Below the pieces are notes generated by a model. The model was not told the origin of the DNA and did no database searches. It worked only from the letters and a program-made list of their open reading frames with translations. From Isoetes taiwanensis (Eukaryota > Streptophyta > Lycopodiopsida > Isoetales > Isoetaceae): a stretch of 64,000 nucleotides of DNA. The stretch lies in the NCBI GenBank assembly GCA_021234155.1, contig JAJEKV010000171.1, positions 973,653 through 1,037,652 on the forward strand, read 5' to 3'. The position numbers were made by a program, and so were the translations under genes. Of this stretch, positions 20,050-31,586 are shown piece after piece. Position 1 is the first letter of the stretch. The number at the start of each line of letters is the position of its first letter.

Positions 20050-21602
20050 TGTGACGGCCCCAGCTCATATCACGATGCCCCGATCATTATACAAGCCGGA
20101 GATCATCCTCAAACCCAAGATCTGCCGCGTGACATAAGGCAGTCCACCTAACATCGGGCCCTTGATGGTGGCCAAGAACCCGACGGGAAGAATGGGCGTG
20201 TCATTCATCCCGCCACCTGATCGCCCTAGGCTGCTGAAGCGTAACAAACATGAGCACATGATAACAACAATAACATACCCACCTCTGAGGGTGGTCCACC
20301 ATATCCACGCGAGTTGCAACAACACATCGATACATCAACATAATATGGGGTAATCCTACCCGGTTTCGGACTCTTGGGGAAAGATCCGGCTGGCGGGTCT
20401 CCTGATAACAATGCGCATGAATTCATGGCAAATGGATTGGGCTGGCATAGAAACATGGCGTTGGGTAGTCCACTCCATCCGCCCCTCAGGTGCACACTGC
20501 GCGAATAGGTTGAAAAGCTTTGGGACCTAACCGTGAACTGCGGGTGAATAGCCGGAGGGGCTACTACTCTTGGGTTGCATCTCCCCAGCCCTCGATGAGG
20601 CAGGAGGGAAGTCACCTCCCTCGGAAGCACCCATGCCCTTCATCATAGGCTGCTAGAGAGCCACCGCTCTTATTCGACGTCAACTCACCGGAAGGTGGCG
20701 CATCACCCCACGTGTCGAGAGCTCATGCCTTGCCCCACACACGCGGTGACAAGCCATTAAGCCTAGCCCGAGAGACCCCGGTGGTTTTTACACACCGTGA
20801 GGGGTCATCCGTGTAGGGACATGTTCTTCCTTATCAGCCGGGTCGGATCCCTCCCACAACCAAAGGGCTCTACACGGGCCGCGTTAATTGGGGAATTAAT
20901 GGGCTAAAACTATGATCATACAACTACTTGGGCTGGGTCTCTACCCCCTTCCCAATACACAAGAGTGGCATAGAATGTCAAAACATCATCACAACAGAAC
21001 TGAGAATAGTAGAATACATCTATTCTAATCTACCTAATCATACATGGTTAGGTTCCTTTGTTAGTGTCTATCATTCTTAGGTTGTAGGGGTCGCCTATAG
21101 CTAAGAACTAAATACTAATCCTATGGAATGAGGGCTGAAAACCCGATCTAACTATCGGATCAACCACTAACCCGCTTCTTGGCTGGCTCCCATTCCTCCT
21201 CGGCCCATGCTGAATCCTTTAGATCGCTGGCTTGGATCGAATCGCAACTAAGGAATTCCGGTTCCTCACTCCGCTCTTGCTCAGCGAAAAAGGCGCCCAA
21301 TGCTTGCTCCAATCCGACTTGTGGGGCTGGGAACCGAAAGGGTTTCCCTTTTAGGGTTTATGCCCCTTTATCCCCACGAATTTAGGGCTGGGCCCTCTTG
21401 GTCAATGGCCTATTGCCACATGGCAAAAGGGTATTATATTCACATGTGGTCTTAACATGTGCAATATAATGGTTCACAGGGTTGTACCCTAGGGTACTAC
21501 CCCTTTATGGTCGATGTGTACATGTCGTCTGAGTCGACATGTACTAGTGACGTGTCAGTATAATATCGTATTCATACAGGTATATTATTCTCGAACGTCA
21601 CA
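20050..21602 (-). repeat. 5' LTR of element D (1553 bp)
   Basis: Starts TGTGACGTTCGAG on the minus strand and ends GGGGCCGTCACA, next to a clear PBS. No large ORF is seen. The last 250 bases align in patches with 39490-39742 of element E, for example CATTCTTCCC and GATATGAG...GGG-GC-G-CACA. The right flank is gag sequence of element B, so D is inserted in B or in the element that contains it. Confidence 0.8.
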
Positions 21603-22863
21603 ATCTCCATCTCTTTTCGCCCTCCCTGGTTGGGACATATCCCCAATCCCCTTCTTTTCACCATACTCTTCCAGTTTACACTCTCACTGATCTCAAACCT
21701 CACGAACATAGCTCTCAAGGACCTTCCCCACAGGATGCTCCTTTTCAAGACTCTCAAGGTTTTTCTGCCCCTCTGACACACCATACCGAGACTATGGTTG
21801 TACCACCTCATTATGTGCCTCCTCCTACTCGGCCGCCTATCGCAAAGGTCCGCTACAATCTTCTTTTCAGACTCTCAAATTGACTTATCCCACTTTTGGC
21901 GGTACTAAAGGCAAACCATTGGATCAAAGTGCTCAAGCCCACATGGAAGAATTTGAGGCTCTGGCTGTCCTAAAACAAAACTGGACAGAAATGAAGACTA
22001 CTTTCCTTTCTCATTATGGCACCACCGATGATGATCAACTTCTTCTCCAAGCAACTCAAGGATCTTGGCAAAGAGCCCACGAAGTCCGGCCAAGGATTTT
22101 CTTGGATCGTCTTCACATCCTCCTCAGCAAACTTCAAGAGTACCCCACGCAAGCCCGGATCCTCGTCCCTGGTTTCTCGAGGGGACTTCCTCCCGCTTAT
22201 TAGTCTCATGATGAATACACAAGCCCCAAGACTTTGGAGCAGGCCATCGAACTTGTCAATCATTCATTAATGTTTCCTCCGCCGGGCAAGTGGCCCTCCA
22301 AGAGCTACCTTTCATTCCTCCCGTCATGGTACCTCGGTGCATTTCAGCCTCAACACTCAAATTCTCAACGCAGTCAAATTTGGTGCCACATCTGCAAATA
22401 TCAAGGCCATTTGGCCAATGAGTGCAACTCCTCCAATGGCCCTCCTCATTGTAAATGCTCACGAAGAATGCACTTTCATTCTCATCCTACACCCTTCCTC
22501 GCAAAGATGGTTTATCAAGTCCGCACCATGCCTCGAAGAATGCACGCGTCATACCAACCTCAGCAATTTCAAGCTCAACCATTTCAACAGTATCCACAAT
22601 CTCAGCAATCTCAGCCGTCAAGAGGACAAGGCAACCGACCTCCTTTTGATCCTTCTAAAGCACAGTGCTATCATTGTCTGGAATGGGGTCATACCACCAC
22701 GGCGTGCCCGCAACTTCCTCAAGTTCAAGTCCAACTTCCAGGCACGAATCAAACCACGTCAGTATGCCTCACGGCCTAACAACTTTGGATCGCTAATGGC
22801 AAACAAGGCCCTCGTCCTGTTCTCAGAAAGCCACCACGCGTGCCTCGACAACAAAGGTATCAA
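21603..22863 (+). pseudogene. Gag of element B, first part
   Basis: Homologous to gag of element A on the opposite strand. It contains LTYPTFGGTKGK and HMEEFEALAVLKQNW (21860-21985), a capsid-like helical part (to 22200), the knuckle CHICKYQGHLANEC (near 22385-22430), a Gln/Ser-rich stretch, and a second knuckle CYHCLEWGHTTTAC (near 22665-22705, C-x2-C-x4-H-x4-C). Frame changes near 22205 and 22345. The reading is interrupted at 22863 by transposon F and resumes at 31617. Confidence 0.85.
22858..22863. repeat. Left target-site duplication (TATCAA) of transposon F
   Basis: TATCAA adjoins the left terminal inverted repeat and recurs at 31617-31622. The homologous gag of element A has a single TATCAA at the equivalent place (13475-13480, minus strand), which is a natural empty site. 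Confidence 0.9.
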
Positions 22864-22893
22864 ACAAGGTGACGGTGCAAACGCACTAATGAC
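22864..22893 (+). repeat. Left terminal inverted repeat of transposon F
   Basis: 30 bp, exact reverse complement of 31587-31616. Directly inside it GTGCAAACGCA...TGCGTTTGCAC forms a further short inverted repeat, a possible transposase-binding arrangement. Confidence 0.95.
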
Positions 22894-23814
22894 TTGCGTT
22901 TGCACTAATAAAAAGCATCTTTCAAAGATTCTCTAAGATACCCTAAAATTCAGCCACTTTTGGGGGGTCAATTAAAAAAATGACCCTAAATTTACGAATT
23001 CGGTAGCCATTTTAGGGGTCAAAATTACCAGAAAATTGGCGTCTTATTAATTTGACATCCCCATTTTAGGTATAAAAATAATAATTTAATTTAGTTGTTT
23101 TAGGTACACATTCAGAAAGTCGCAAAATGAAACAACGAGCAAATTCTTGACAAATTTTAAAGACAGAAACCATAAAATGGAGCAGCACACATCCTATGCG
23201 CGCATAGGCAAGGCACAAAAATAGTTTGCTACAAAAGAAACAAAAATTGCAAAATGCTATGCGCGCATAGCAGGGATCCTAAGTTTGAAAGACGAGCATT
23301 ATACAAACTAGTCATGTACAGCTGTACAAATATTCAAATTACACGAGTAGCTTACGCCCTTAAAGAAGAGCAGGTGTATTGGAATGTCGCCGCATTACTC
23401 ATCAATGCCTTCAGACCGGGTGATCACTCTCCTCATTGACACTCTCCTCAAATCGACGCTTGAAGTGGTGGAAGAGCTAACCGCCGAACGCTATCCTCGT
23501 CTTGTTCAGCTTCGTCCCTCGCTATCCTCATGAAAAGACTTCAACAAGTTTACTTTGTTACCGTGAAGTCTCAAGTATCAACCTTTAAAGTAAAAATCGT
23601 AAAGCCAAGACTTGAGTTTCAATGTGTCCGTTATTGTCTAAGTGATTCTTATTCACTGCTTTTCCGTCCTTTCTTAAAAAGGAATTATCACGGGATCATA
23701 CCGACCAACAAATGGATCTGTATCCTTAGTGGCATACCGGTGAACTTTTAGCAATCGAGGGTAGGTTTTCTTTATAAACAATGTCTTTAATCCTTGCAAT
23801 CCAAAAGGGCGTTC
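22894..23814. other. Left subterminal noncoding region of transposon F
   Basis: AT-rich DNA of about 900 bp, 3' of the minus-strand transposase. It contains two copies of the palindrome (CTATGCGCGCATAG near 23198 and 23258). Short ORFs here show no similarity to known domains. Confidence 0.6.
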
Positions 23815-26455
23815 TTAGCCATCGTTAGTTGAAGGTACGACCACTAGCATTCCTTTCGCATGTCCGCAAGTTTCTCCGGAGTTTGACCTTCCTTTTTCTT
23901 TTGAGTGCACGCCGAGATCCTGGGTACATTGCACGATCAACGGCTCCTTTGTTGATACTTGATTGATAAATGTTCTTCTTTCAGTTACTTGGGCATCCTC
24001 AGCAGGAGGAGAGGTTTGGCTACCAGGCCAACAAAAAGGAATCTCCAAAGTGATGCTGTTTAAGGACATGGTCACGTCTTTCATGGTTTCAAAGAAATTT
24101 TCCCACCAGCCCTTTTCTTCCTCATTAAAGTACTTAAAACACGAGCTTATGCTTTTCTCCATGCTGGATAGTGAGACAAGAGGATTCTTGTCTTTGTTCT
24201 TCTCAGTGTTGTCTATGGCACTCTTCAGTGGCCTGTGAATGGCTCTTCTCATTTCTTTAACTTCAGGAACACGTCTCAAGAATTGTAACCCTGCCTCTGG
24301 AAGCCAGGATGCAGAAGTTACAAAGTACTTTCCTTGAAGAATGGCATTACCTTCTCTGAGAAAGAACTTCACATGATGCTGAAAGGTCAAATTATTCAAC
24401 TTGTGAATAGCAGGACCTCTGTCATCAGACTGTCGTTGGAAAACAAATTCATGAAAATCACAAGTCTCGCTAAGCACTTCGACAACTGGAGTTGGATTGT
24501 AGGCTTTCTCGATCACACCGCACAAAGAGTACGCAAAAATGCCTTTTTCCCTCAAGCGAACCTCTAAAAATCGACCAACATTTGGTCTATTTGATCATGC
24601 GCGTGTGGCCAACAAGTAAGAAGCCAACCTTGACCTTCGAAAGATACCTAATTGACCAGCATTGCACAAAGAGGGCAAATAGAACTTGGTTTTTTATTTT
24701 CCCCGCTTGTATTGTCTAGTCAGATGTAGAGTTAATCAAGGCAACTTCTCCGCTGCCGAAGAATCTTGTTCAAGATTGTGACCGTGAGATTAGGATCATC
24801 ACCATATATTTGGGTACGCCAAAAGTACTCCGCACTTAACCACGCTGAAAAACTAAAGCACCAACTAGATGCAACTTCAAGAAGTCAGCTTCATCTAAAT
24901 CCTTAGGAACATTTATAAAATGAGGAAGGGACATCTTCTTTGATCCATGCCATCTACTACCACACATATGTATTCAAGAGGCCTCCCAAAGCTTTTTTTC
25001 GTGCTTTGCAAGCTTCTTTCTTTCCGGGGCTTGAGCCTCTCTGTGTTCCTGTAATTGTTGAGTTATTTGATCTGCAACCAAAGACATTTGTCAATATCAC
25101 AAAATACTTGCTTTGCTTACGCATGCGCATAGACACAATGACACGTATTTAGTTTCTCGCTATGTGCGCATAGACAAGCGACCAGGGTACATAAAGCATG
25201 CTATGCGTGCATAGACAAGTTTACCAGAAAATGTAAGCATGCTATGCGTGTATAGACAAAGCGACCAGAAAATAGAAGCATGCTATGCGCCGCATAGACA
25301 AGCGACGCAAAATAGGAAGCATGCTATGCGCCGCATAGACAAGCGACCGGAAAATAGGAAGCATGCTATGCGAAGCATAGACGACATACTTTTGTAGAAC
25401 CGGTGCCTTTTTGGGATCCTAACAAGATTGAATTCTTGCTTCCACAATCTTAAGAAGTAAGAGTAGGATATGAACGAATCGACTTGAAGACCTGAAGAGA
25501 TCTCTCTCATATGATGTAGACTTCTTTCTTGTTAATGTCAGTCCGTAAGATGATGAACATGATCATGGTAGTCGCCACGTTTGAGTCAAAGAAGCCCACC
25601 AACCATGCTTTTTGCTTCCAAGCAAAGGCACACCAACTACTTTCTTTGGGTGATGAGTCGCCAATGCATGGATTGCCTAACCGCTTTTTGTACCCTTGAC
25701 ATGCGACGACTTCCAATGGCATGTATTCTTTTGAAAGCCGGTGGCAAAATAAAGCTACATTCAACACGTAGTATGAAAAACCCGCCTGCTCAGGCCTCAC
25801 GTGATATGCTAGGTAGGATTCCCCGTCACCTTTAGACATTGACAAGAAGGATTGTCTTGTTTGCCTTAAGGACGAAAAAGGGAAGTTCATTATACACTTT
25901 TTTGACAACAAGCCGACGCCTTAGTCGCCTCATGTAAGTTAGTCCCATTAACCGATTTTTCAAGAAAACTGTCCTAAATGCCCTTACCGTAGGGCCCCTC
26001 TTAAATCTCTTTGCATTCCGTATGGATTTCTCTAAGTTGAAAGCTTTATGAGGCTTCCGTTTCCGGCCGGAGCCTATGATAGGTCTTTTTGGAGTACAAA
26101 CAGGCTCGCCTTCAATAGTTGTGTCGTTAACCTTCTCGTTTCTCAACCGAGGAACATGGAAACAATGTTCTAGATTTCCTCCTTAACATTTGTAGGTCAT
26201 CCTCGCGGACCCTTTGGGTTAACGAGGGCCTTTTTCACGCCAAGAGGTCTCTACGTAATCAATTATGTTTTGCAAGGAACGGTGCAATTCTGTAGAGGGT
26301 GAAGGAGTTTCAAAATTGAGTGGGTCGGTGTGAGTAGGTGAGGCCGAGGGAAACGCCTTGTCCTGAGTGAGGGAGAGATGGTGTTCTAAACACGTAAGAA
26401 CGCCGTAGAACGTGTGTTGGTGAAGGAGTTTGAAAGGAGGTAGACCCGCAAGCAT
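23815..26455 (-). pseudogene. DUF7869-type transposase of transposon F, intron-containing and frameshifted
   Basis: On the minus strand the pieces, in order, are: an N-terminal segment (26455-26219), a basic segment FNLEKSIRNAKRFKRGPTVR (near 26040-25980), SYFLRLWKQEFNLVRIPKRH (near 25460-25400), and, after an intron holding palindromes, the diagnostic LDNTSGENKN (near 24719-24690) and FLLVGHT (near 24625-24605). A 246-codon C-terminal frame (24555-23815) follows. The D-N-x-S-G-x-N-K and VGHTHxxID pattern is that of DUF7869 proteins and is also present in element G (57223 and 57121), where it is better preserved. By context it is the enzyme that moves F. The catalytic acidic residues are presumed to be in these motifs. 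Confidence 0.7.
25110..25390. repeat. Cluster of CTATGCGCGCATAG-type palindromes in a transposase intron
   Basis: Seven copies or variants (near 25120, 25160, 25203, 25245, 25286, 25327 and 25369) spaced about 42 bp apart, each followed by a word like GACAAGCGACCAGAAAATA. Variation is concentrated in the central CGCG. The array lies between coding blocks of the minus-strand gene. Confidence 0.8.
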
Positions 26456-27343
26456 TAATCAGATTGGCGACGGAGAAACAAAGCTTCCGTGATGGACTAT
26501 CACGAAATCTTCGCCTTCACCGCTTTGTCCAGGTGTAATGAACCCGCCGAGGCAATAATGTAAGATTCAAGCAGCGGAGATAGAAAACTTTTTCTTGAGT
26601 GGTCATGTCCATGCCGCAAAAATGGATAAATACACGTACTCAAAAACAAACATGCACCACACCTACTATGCATGTGTACTAAGTAAGGAAGTACACTAAC
26701 TAATTAAAATAGAAATAATAGTAGCCCCGCCTATGCTTGCCAGCTCCCAGGTGTAAGATGAACTCTAGTTGCCCATGCGCGCATAGACAAGATATCAAAA
26801 TTACTGTGAGAGATAAGTTCGCTACCTACTTGAGCACATGGAAGACGATAATAAATTCTATAGCTCAAAGCGAAGGGAAGACAAGATAAGATACTAAACC
26901 AGAAAGGAAGAGCGGGAAGACTAAGAGACTTTGTGTGGGCTTGACACTCCATAAAGGACTGCATGAAATGAAACGCTACACTCTTCATGTATAATCTCAT
27001 ACTGAATATCCAAGTACTAACATAGACAATAAATAGGAAAGAAGGGCTTACATTTCTGATACTGCATTCCAAGCTCCCTGGCGCCACCTCCGCCTTCACA
27101 CTCACTCCACTTTTTTTTACCTATCGAATTCTATAAGAAGCTGCATAGACACGCGGCAAATGGCAGGTGGAAGGTACGTCAAGATCTTAGCTGCTACTTA
27201 ATTAGCTCACTTTTAAATGTTTTTTGTGCATTATTTGCTTCATTTGGCTGCCTTCAAAACGATTAAAAATGTCAATTTCTTAAGTATTTCTGGCCTTCTT
27301 CCTCTGTTCTAGGTATGTTTTGTTTGGTTTGAGTCGTTTTCTT
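26456..27343. other. Central intergenic region of transposon F between divergent genes
   Basis: About 900 bp between the start of the transposase and the palindrome array. It contains one CATGCGCGCATAG near 26775 and a degenerate GCATAGACACG near 27145. The frame at 27105-26731 (minus) shows no recognisable domain and could be a 5' exon of the transposase or noise. Confidence 0.45.
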
Positions 27344-27589
27344 AAGCTTTGCCTATGCGCGCATAGACACAAAGCTTTTTTCATAAGCTTTGCCTATGCG
27401 CGCATAGACACAAAGCTTTTTTCATAAGCTTTGCCTATGCGCGCATAGACACAAAGCTTTTTTCTTAAGCTTTGCCTATGCGCGCATAGACACAAAGCTT
27501 TTTTCATAAGCTTTGCCTATGCGCGCATAGACACAAAGCTTTTTTCTTAAGCTTTGCCTATGCGCCAAGATAGACACAAAGCTTTTCTT
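27344..27589. repeat. Six-copy 41-bp tandem array of nested palindromes
   Basis: The unit starts AAGCTTTGCC, contains CTATGCGCGCATAG and ends with CAAAGCTTTTTTCAT. AAGCTTTG and CAAAGCTT form an outer inverted pair around the inner palindrome, so each unit is a roughly 36-bp imperfect dyad. Copies start at 27344, 27385, 27426, 27467, 27508 and 27549, and the last has a changed centre. The array sits in the intergenic region between the two divergent genes, a place suited to a shared promoter, a transposase-binding site or a methylation-controlled operator. Confidence 0.9.
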
Positions 27590-27699
27590 TTGTAGTATGC
27601 CTATCACTATTGAATTGGTTGAATTGGTTGCTATGCGCCGCGATAGGCAAATGATATCTTAATTCTTTCTTGTTTTTTATATTTCAAGAAGAAAAGAAA

Positions 27700-28608
27700 C
27701 CTTGACCCGGGTAGCCGTGGATGATGCAGTGTATCCTCCCAAAAGGTCGCCAAGAAGGGGAGAATGCCGAAGGATCCAAGTCGATGTTACGATCCAAGTC
27801 AAGAAAGATTTTCGTGGAGGCCGATGATGGCTCCTATTTTTGTAAGGATCAGCGGTGGTTGCTTGTCGGGGTACCCCATGAACCAAAGAATCAAGCCAAG
27901 ATTTTTATATTTATACATTTGTTCTCGAGACCTGCAAGCAAACACGGGATCTAGAAAGCTTCGTAAGATGTGGCAGTTTGTAGATGTTGAGTTGTTTGGT
28001 ATGTACCACATCAAGTGCGACCACCACCAAGGGCGGTCAACATATATATTCCGTGGATAGTTCATTTTTAAGCTGAGTTTGTCTTCTCCTAAGATATGCA
28101 AGGCTACATTCGTGCAAGAATGAAGAGTAAAATTGTAAGTGTTATTTTCCCGACGAAAGACTTTACCAACATGTTTGGTCTATGACATCATAGGTTTTGT
28201 TTGCGGGATCTTCTTTCTATACTAAAAGATCTTCTTTTGACCAAGGATCCTCTCTTAAGTTCTAGCGCACCTCCTACTAAGGCTGCTGAAGGATGCCATG
28301 CCATCTCCCCGCCAAGCTAATCATCCCCAGAATCTCAGAAACTGTTGAGTTGGCAACAGTGGATGAAAATGAACCTTCGGAATCCGAATCTGAGGAGGAA
28401 GAGTTTGAGGTTGAAGTGGTGGAGAGGCCCAGAAAAAAGAAAGCCAAAAGAAATTATTACAAGGCAGCCGGTGGATCGACAAATGCTCCACCAACTAGCA
28501 AGGCATCAAGAAAAGGCACTAAGGTAACTTTGCCTCCAGCACCGGGTACAAGGATTGCCAGTAGGAAAAAGACATGGCTTCTAGGAAGCTCGAAGAAATT
28601 GAGCTGAG
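27700..28608 (+). pseudogene. N-terminal part of the ParB/methyltransferase gene of transposon F
   Basis: Coding-like segments on the plus strand precede the ParB domain: SRKIFVEADDGSYFCKDQRW with LLVGVPHEPKNQAKIF (near 27800-27915), WQFVDVELFGMYHIKCDHHQ (near 27970-28030), then an acidic stretch ESESEEEEFEVEVVERP followed by a basic RKKKAKR segment and a Ser/Thr/Pro linker (28360-28590). The first two have no recognised family. The acid-base stretch resembles a disordered linker with a nuclear localisation signal. Frame changes near 27955 and 28080. Confidence 0.5.
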
Positions 28609-29237
28609 ATGTCGTGGTGCGATCATGCACCGCAGGTTGATTGTGTTAAGTTGTGCCCAAAGGATGAGTCTGGCGAGAGACCTTTGCAAGTAAGAAAAAT
28701 TTACTCTGGTCATTTGTCTGCTCTTAAGGAACGTATAAGGGACAGACCAAATGCAGCTACAGCACCACACATTTGCATTGTTGACCCTTCCCAGTGCACG
28801 AAAAGGGATTCTTTTGTAAAGGAAGAGGATGAAAGCTACAGGTATTTTGTTTTGGGTGGCACTCACAGCTTTAAGGCGAGGAGGCAGCTTTACAAAGAAA
28901 CTAAAGAACACTGCTTCTCTCAAATATTTGCATTTGTTTACGTGGGTGTCAACACTGGGCCAAGTTGCTTGCTATGAGCCACAATGTGGACAATGAATGT
29001 CGAATGAGCATGAGCTTCATTGATAAAATTAAGTTTATGCACAAGGAATACGAGCTTTTTAGGTCGGAGCATATGGGTGACAAAGATATAAAGGATGATC
29101 AAAACCTATATCTGGCTCTTAAAGAGCAGTGTGCTACAGAGTGCTGCTTAACTTACAACTCCAGTGATGCCAGAGCATCTCTTGTGAAGTACGACAACTA
29201 CTTCCAACTAGCTTTTAGGCATGGACGTGTAAGATAA
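28609..29237 (+). pseudogene. ParB-like (sulfiredoxin-fold) domain of transposon F gene
   Basis: The frame from 28609 carries HICIVDPSQCTKRD (from about 28768) and YRYFVLGGTHSFKARRQLY (28840-28900). The GG-x-H-x-x-x-A segment with the preceding strand is typical of ParB/Srx-type domains, where it binds nucleotide or acts on DNA. After a one-base frame change near 28965 the protein continues as MSHNVDNECRMSMSFIDKIK and runs to a GT donor at about 29228. In prokaryotes such domains are often fused to N6-adenine methyltransferases, and the same order is seen here, which supports the call. Confidence 0.6.
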
Positions 29238-29320
29238 CTTTCTTCTCCAAGTTCTTTGACCATGCGCGCATAGCCATTCAGTTTTCTTACCTTTATTTCT
29301 TTCTTGTCCCTTTTTAGGTC
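29228..29320 (+). other. Intron in the ParB/methyltransferase gene with a palindrome inside
   Basis: GTAAGATAAC...CCCTTTTTAG, with good plant splice signals. Coding resumes as WELQEIFFDMFAEG. A CATGCGCGCATAG copy lies at about 29263, inside the intron. Confidence 0.65.
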
Positions 29321-29720
29321 TGGGAACTTCAAGAAATTTTTTTTGATATGTTTGCTGAGGGTACACTGAAATCTAAAGGGAAGGTGAAGGATCCAAAAAG
29401 AAAAAAAACTGAACCTGCAAAACAGAAGGACATGGGTATCATGGTTTGGAGGGAAATGCAAGGTCTAAGAAATACAGAAAAGGTTTGTGAGGTGCTGCAG
29501 AAGGTGGTGAATGGCCACTTTAGCTTGGAAGAAATGCAGGGTGAATTCAAACAGTAAGTTCTTGCTAGTTCTCGCTGGTAGTTTACGTTCCCGAGTTTTT
29601 TAACACTCCTTACTTTTGCAGCCAAAAGGATTGTGCACTCGTCAGCAAAGAACTCATGGTCCACCTTAACCGCGGATACCGGGAGAAAGTTAAAGAATTA
29701 TACCCTACATGGTTGCTCTG
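29320..29720 (+). pseudogene. Middle exons of the ParB/methyltransferase gene
   Basis: The exon with KDPKRKKTEPAKQKDMG and ETLKVCE-like helical segments (29348-29552) ends at GTAAGT. A 68-bp intron ends TTTTGCAG (about 29553-29621), and the next exon reads KDCALVSKELMVHLNRGYRE (29625-29690). The domain is helical and charged and not recognised. The two clean introns argue for a genuine expressed gene in the recent past. Confidence 0.6.
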
Positions 29721-29789
29721 ATGAAAAGATAAAACACACGCCCAAATTTTACAAACCGGGTAAAATTTGTTGTTCCCCTACTTATCTTG

Positions 29790-30100
29790 TTGTGTGCCTA
29801 TACGCCAAGATAGCACTACAAGAAGTCCGCTATCATCGTGGTGCTATGCGCAAGATAGGCTGACACTTCAAACTTTGTTTTTTCTTCTTGTTGTAAGTTG
29901 TTTTCTTTGTTGTGTGGCTATGCGCCGCATAGCATTACGAGAAGTCCATTATCAGGTGCTATGCGCCAGATAGGCTAACACTTGGAACCTTTGTTTTTCT
30001 TCTTACCAAGGTTGTTTTTGTTGTATGTCTATCGCCAAGATAGCACCACAAGAAGTCCGTTATTATGTTGCTATGCGCCGCATAGGAAGACACTTTGAAC
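29790..30100. repeat. Three imperfect tandem repeats with paired palindromes, probably intronic
   Basis: About 100-bp units, each with two CTATGCGC-type palindromes separated by ACAAGAAGTCCGCTAT-like sequence (near 29797/29844, 29917/29960, 30028/30071) and ending in CACTT-GAACTTTG. They lie between coding blocks of the plus-strand gene. Confidence 0.75.
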
Positions 30101-30285
30101 TTTCGCCTTCTTGTTTGTACTAAAGTCGTTCTTCGTGGTTTTAGAAAAGAAGGACCCGATGCCGCCGGGTTTCTTAACATGGTTAGACTTGCTAAGGAAG
30201 AGCGCCAAGCTTAAGAAGAAGGAAGAAGTCGAAAGCAAAGTTTTGTACCAACAAAATTTGAAAGGTTTGACATGTTTGGCCATAA

Positions 30286-31310
30286 TTGTTTATACCGATA
30301 TATCATGGAAATTGTGTCAAACTTGACCATACGCTGAAACCCCGCAATTATTCGCTATGTATTGCCGATATTCCTTATGGGTTCAAGCTACCCGATAGTC
30401 GTGGAGATGATTCTCCATTTACTTATGCTGAATTTGATTCTTTTCTTGAGACGCTTCCCAAAATAAATAATCGCACCACTTTGGAGGATAGTAGTTTTTC
30501 ATTCAAGTAATCAAAGGTGTATGGTACAAGCCGCAATGAGACAAAGATGCAAAGTCGGGTTACGAGCCAGCCATTTGGTAAGTTATTTCTTTTGCTATCT
30601 TGCCAAGATAGCACACAATAACTCATTGGTTGCGGTTTGCAGGTTGAAGACGAATGTAAGAGAAAATGGCTGTGGTGCAAGGCTTGTAAATGTTTGGGAA
30701 CAGATGCACATTGGTTACCACAACATTGGTGGGGCGAGAAGCATTTTGCATTATAATATCGGCCTGCATGGACTTGCGTAATGCTTTCAATTTCCAGCCA
30801 TATTCGACCGAATTACCGCATCTCCAGATACCGTGGTTGTATAGTCAATCCTTATCAAAAGCCTCAATAGCCATTAATACCCTTTTAGAGATGTTTTCAC
30901 AAACAGGACTGGTCTGCCGATGCCTTCTCGTGGTCGTGGACCACCTTGGTTTGTGCTTTAAAAAAGGATCGCAACTGCCTTGCAATTGATTTTGATAAGG
31001 ATTCTGTGGTATATATAAAATCCAGAATAAGTTCTCTTACCGCATGAAGATGAAAGCGTGAGGTTGGCCTTAAGGATAAGGATGGTAATCCCGCAGCTTC
31101 AAGCTCAGAGCCTTTGCCGCCACTCACCGGACCACCAACGATCCGGCCGAGTTCGTCGAGCTTGTTCCTGTGGAAGAGATTCAAAAGGTTGTGGAAGAGA
31201 AGGATGCCTCAGATACTGAGGAAGTTAATCCTGATAGCTCTACTAAGGTTCTCCCTCCTCCAGATTCTGATGATGAACTTCCTCACAAGGAACCTCCTCT
31301 TGATATATAA
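30286..31310 (+). pseudogene. Beta-class DNA methyltransferase domain of transposon F
   Basis: The catalytic motif appears first: NYSLCIADIPYGF (30346-30384) has the D-[IP]-P-Y signature of amino-methyltransferases that make N6-methyladenine or N4-methylcytosine. Later comes QKAS...INTLLEMFSQTG (30855-30910) and the AdoMet-binding segment with DAFSWSWTTLVCALKKDRNC and AIDFDKDSVVYIKSRI (about 30917-31030). This equals the D-x-F-x-G-x-G-T...AA...R-x...E/D-x-D pattern, with both glycines read as Trp in this copy. The order DPPY before FxGxG marks the beta class. Frame changes separate the blocks. The tail (31090-31310) is Pro/Ser/acidic. Confidence 0.7.
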
Positions 31311-31586
31311 TGTGTGCTAAAAAATGAAATTTTTTATGTGCCTATATTATTGTATTACATTATTGAAATATAACTTTGTTGTCTATAAGATAGACTTCCT
31401 TCCTTCCCTTTGTATTTTGTTTCGTAAGAAAGTGCATTTTCTTAGTGTGTCTTAACACAAAATCGGTCAGCCGCTTTTAAAATGGCCATATTTGAATGCA
31501 ACTTTTTATTTTGATAGTTGTTTTTTTAATGGTCAAAACCTACCAATTTACGCTTTTGGAAAAAGGAATCAGAATTGCACCACGGT
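31311..31586. other. Right subterminal region of transposon F
   Basis: AT-rich noncoding DNA of about 275 bp following the stop of the methyltransferase gene, without notable repeats except near the terminal inverted repeat. Confidence 0.6.

Larger units (their letters stand above)
15768..21602 (-). mobile_element. Element D: LTR retroelement encoding a histone H3-like protein (5' portion)
   Basis: Minus-strand order: 5' LTR (21602-20050), one spacer base, a tRNA-iMet primer-binding site, three hairpin modules, an H3-like gene, one more hairpin, a possible second promoter and an acidic ORF. After the A insertion the element continues into 487-1. Element E (39490 onwards) is a truncated relative with matching LTR end, PBS, hairpins and H3-like C-terminus. 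I saw no gag zinc knuckle, RT or integrase inside the window, so it may be a non-autonomous element, or its pol may lie beyond the left edge. Confidence 0.75.

Noticed and set aside
20050-21602. Genes inside the D LTR
   Set aside because: Short frames (for example 20630-20226 minus and 21179-21385 plus) show no domain; the region is bounded by LTR termini and a PBS.
27344-27589. CRISPR-like array
   Set aside because: The 41-bp units are contiguous tandem repeats without unique spacers, lie in a plant transposon and have no cas genes.
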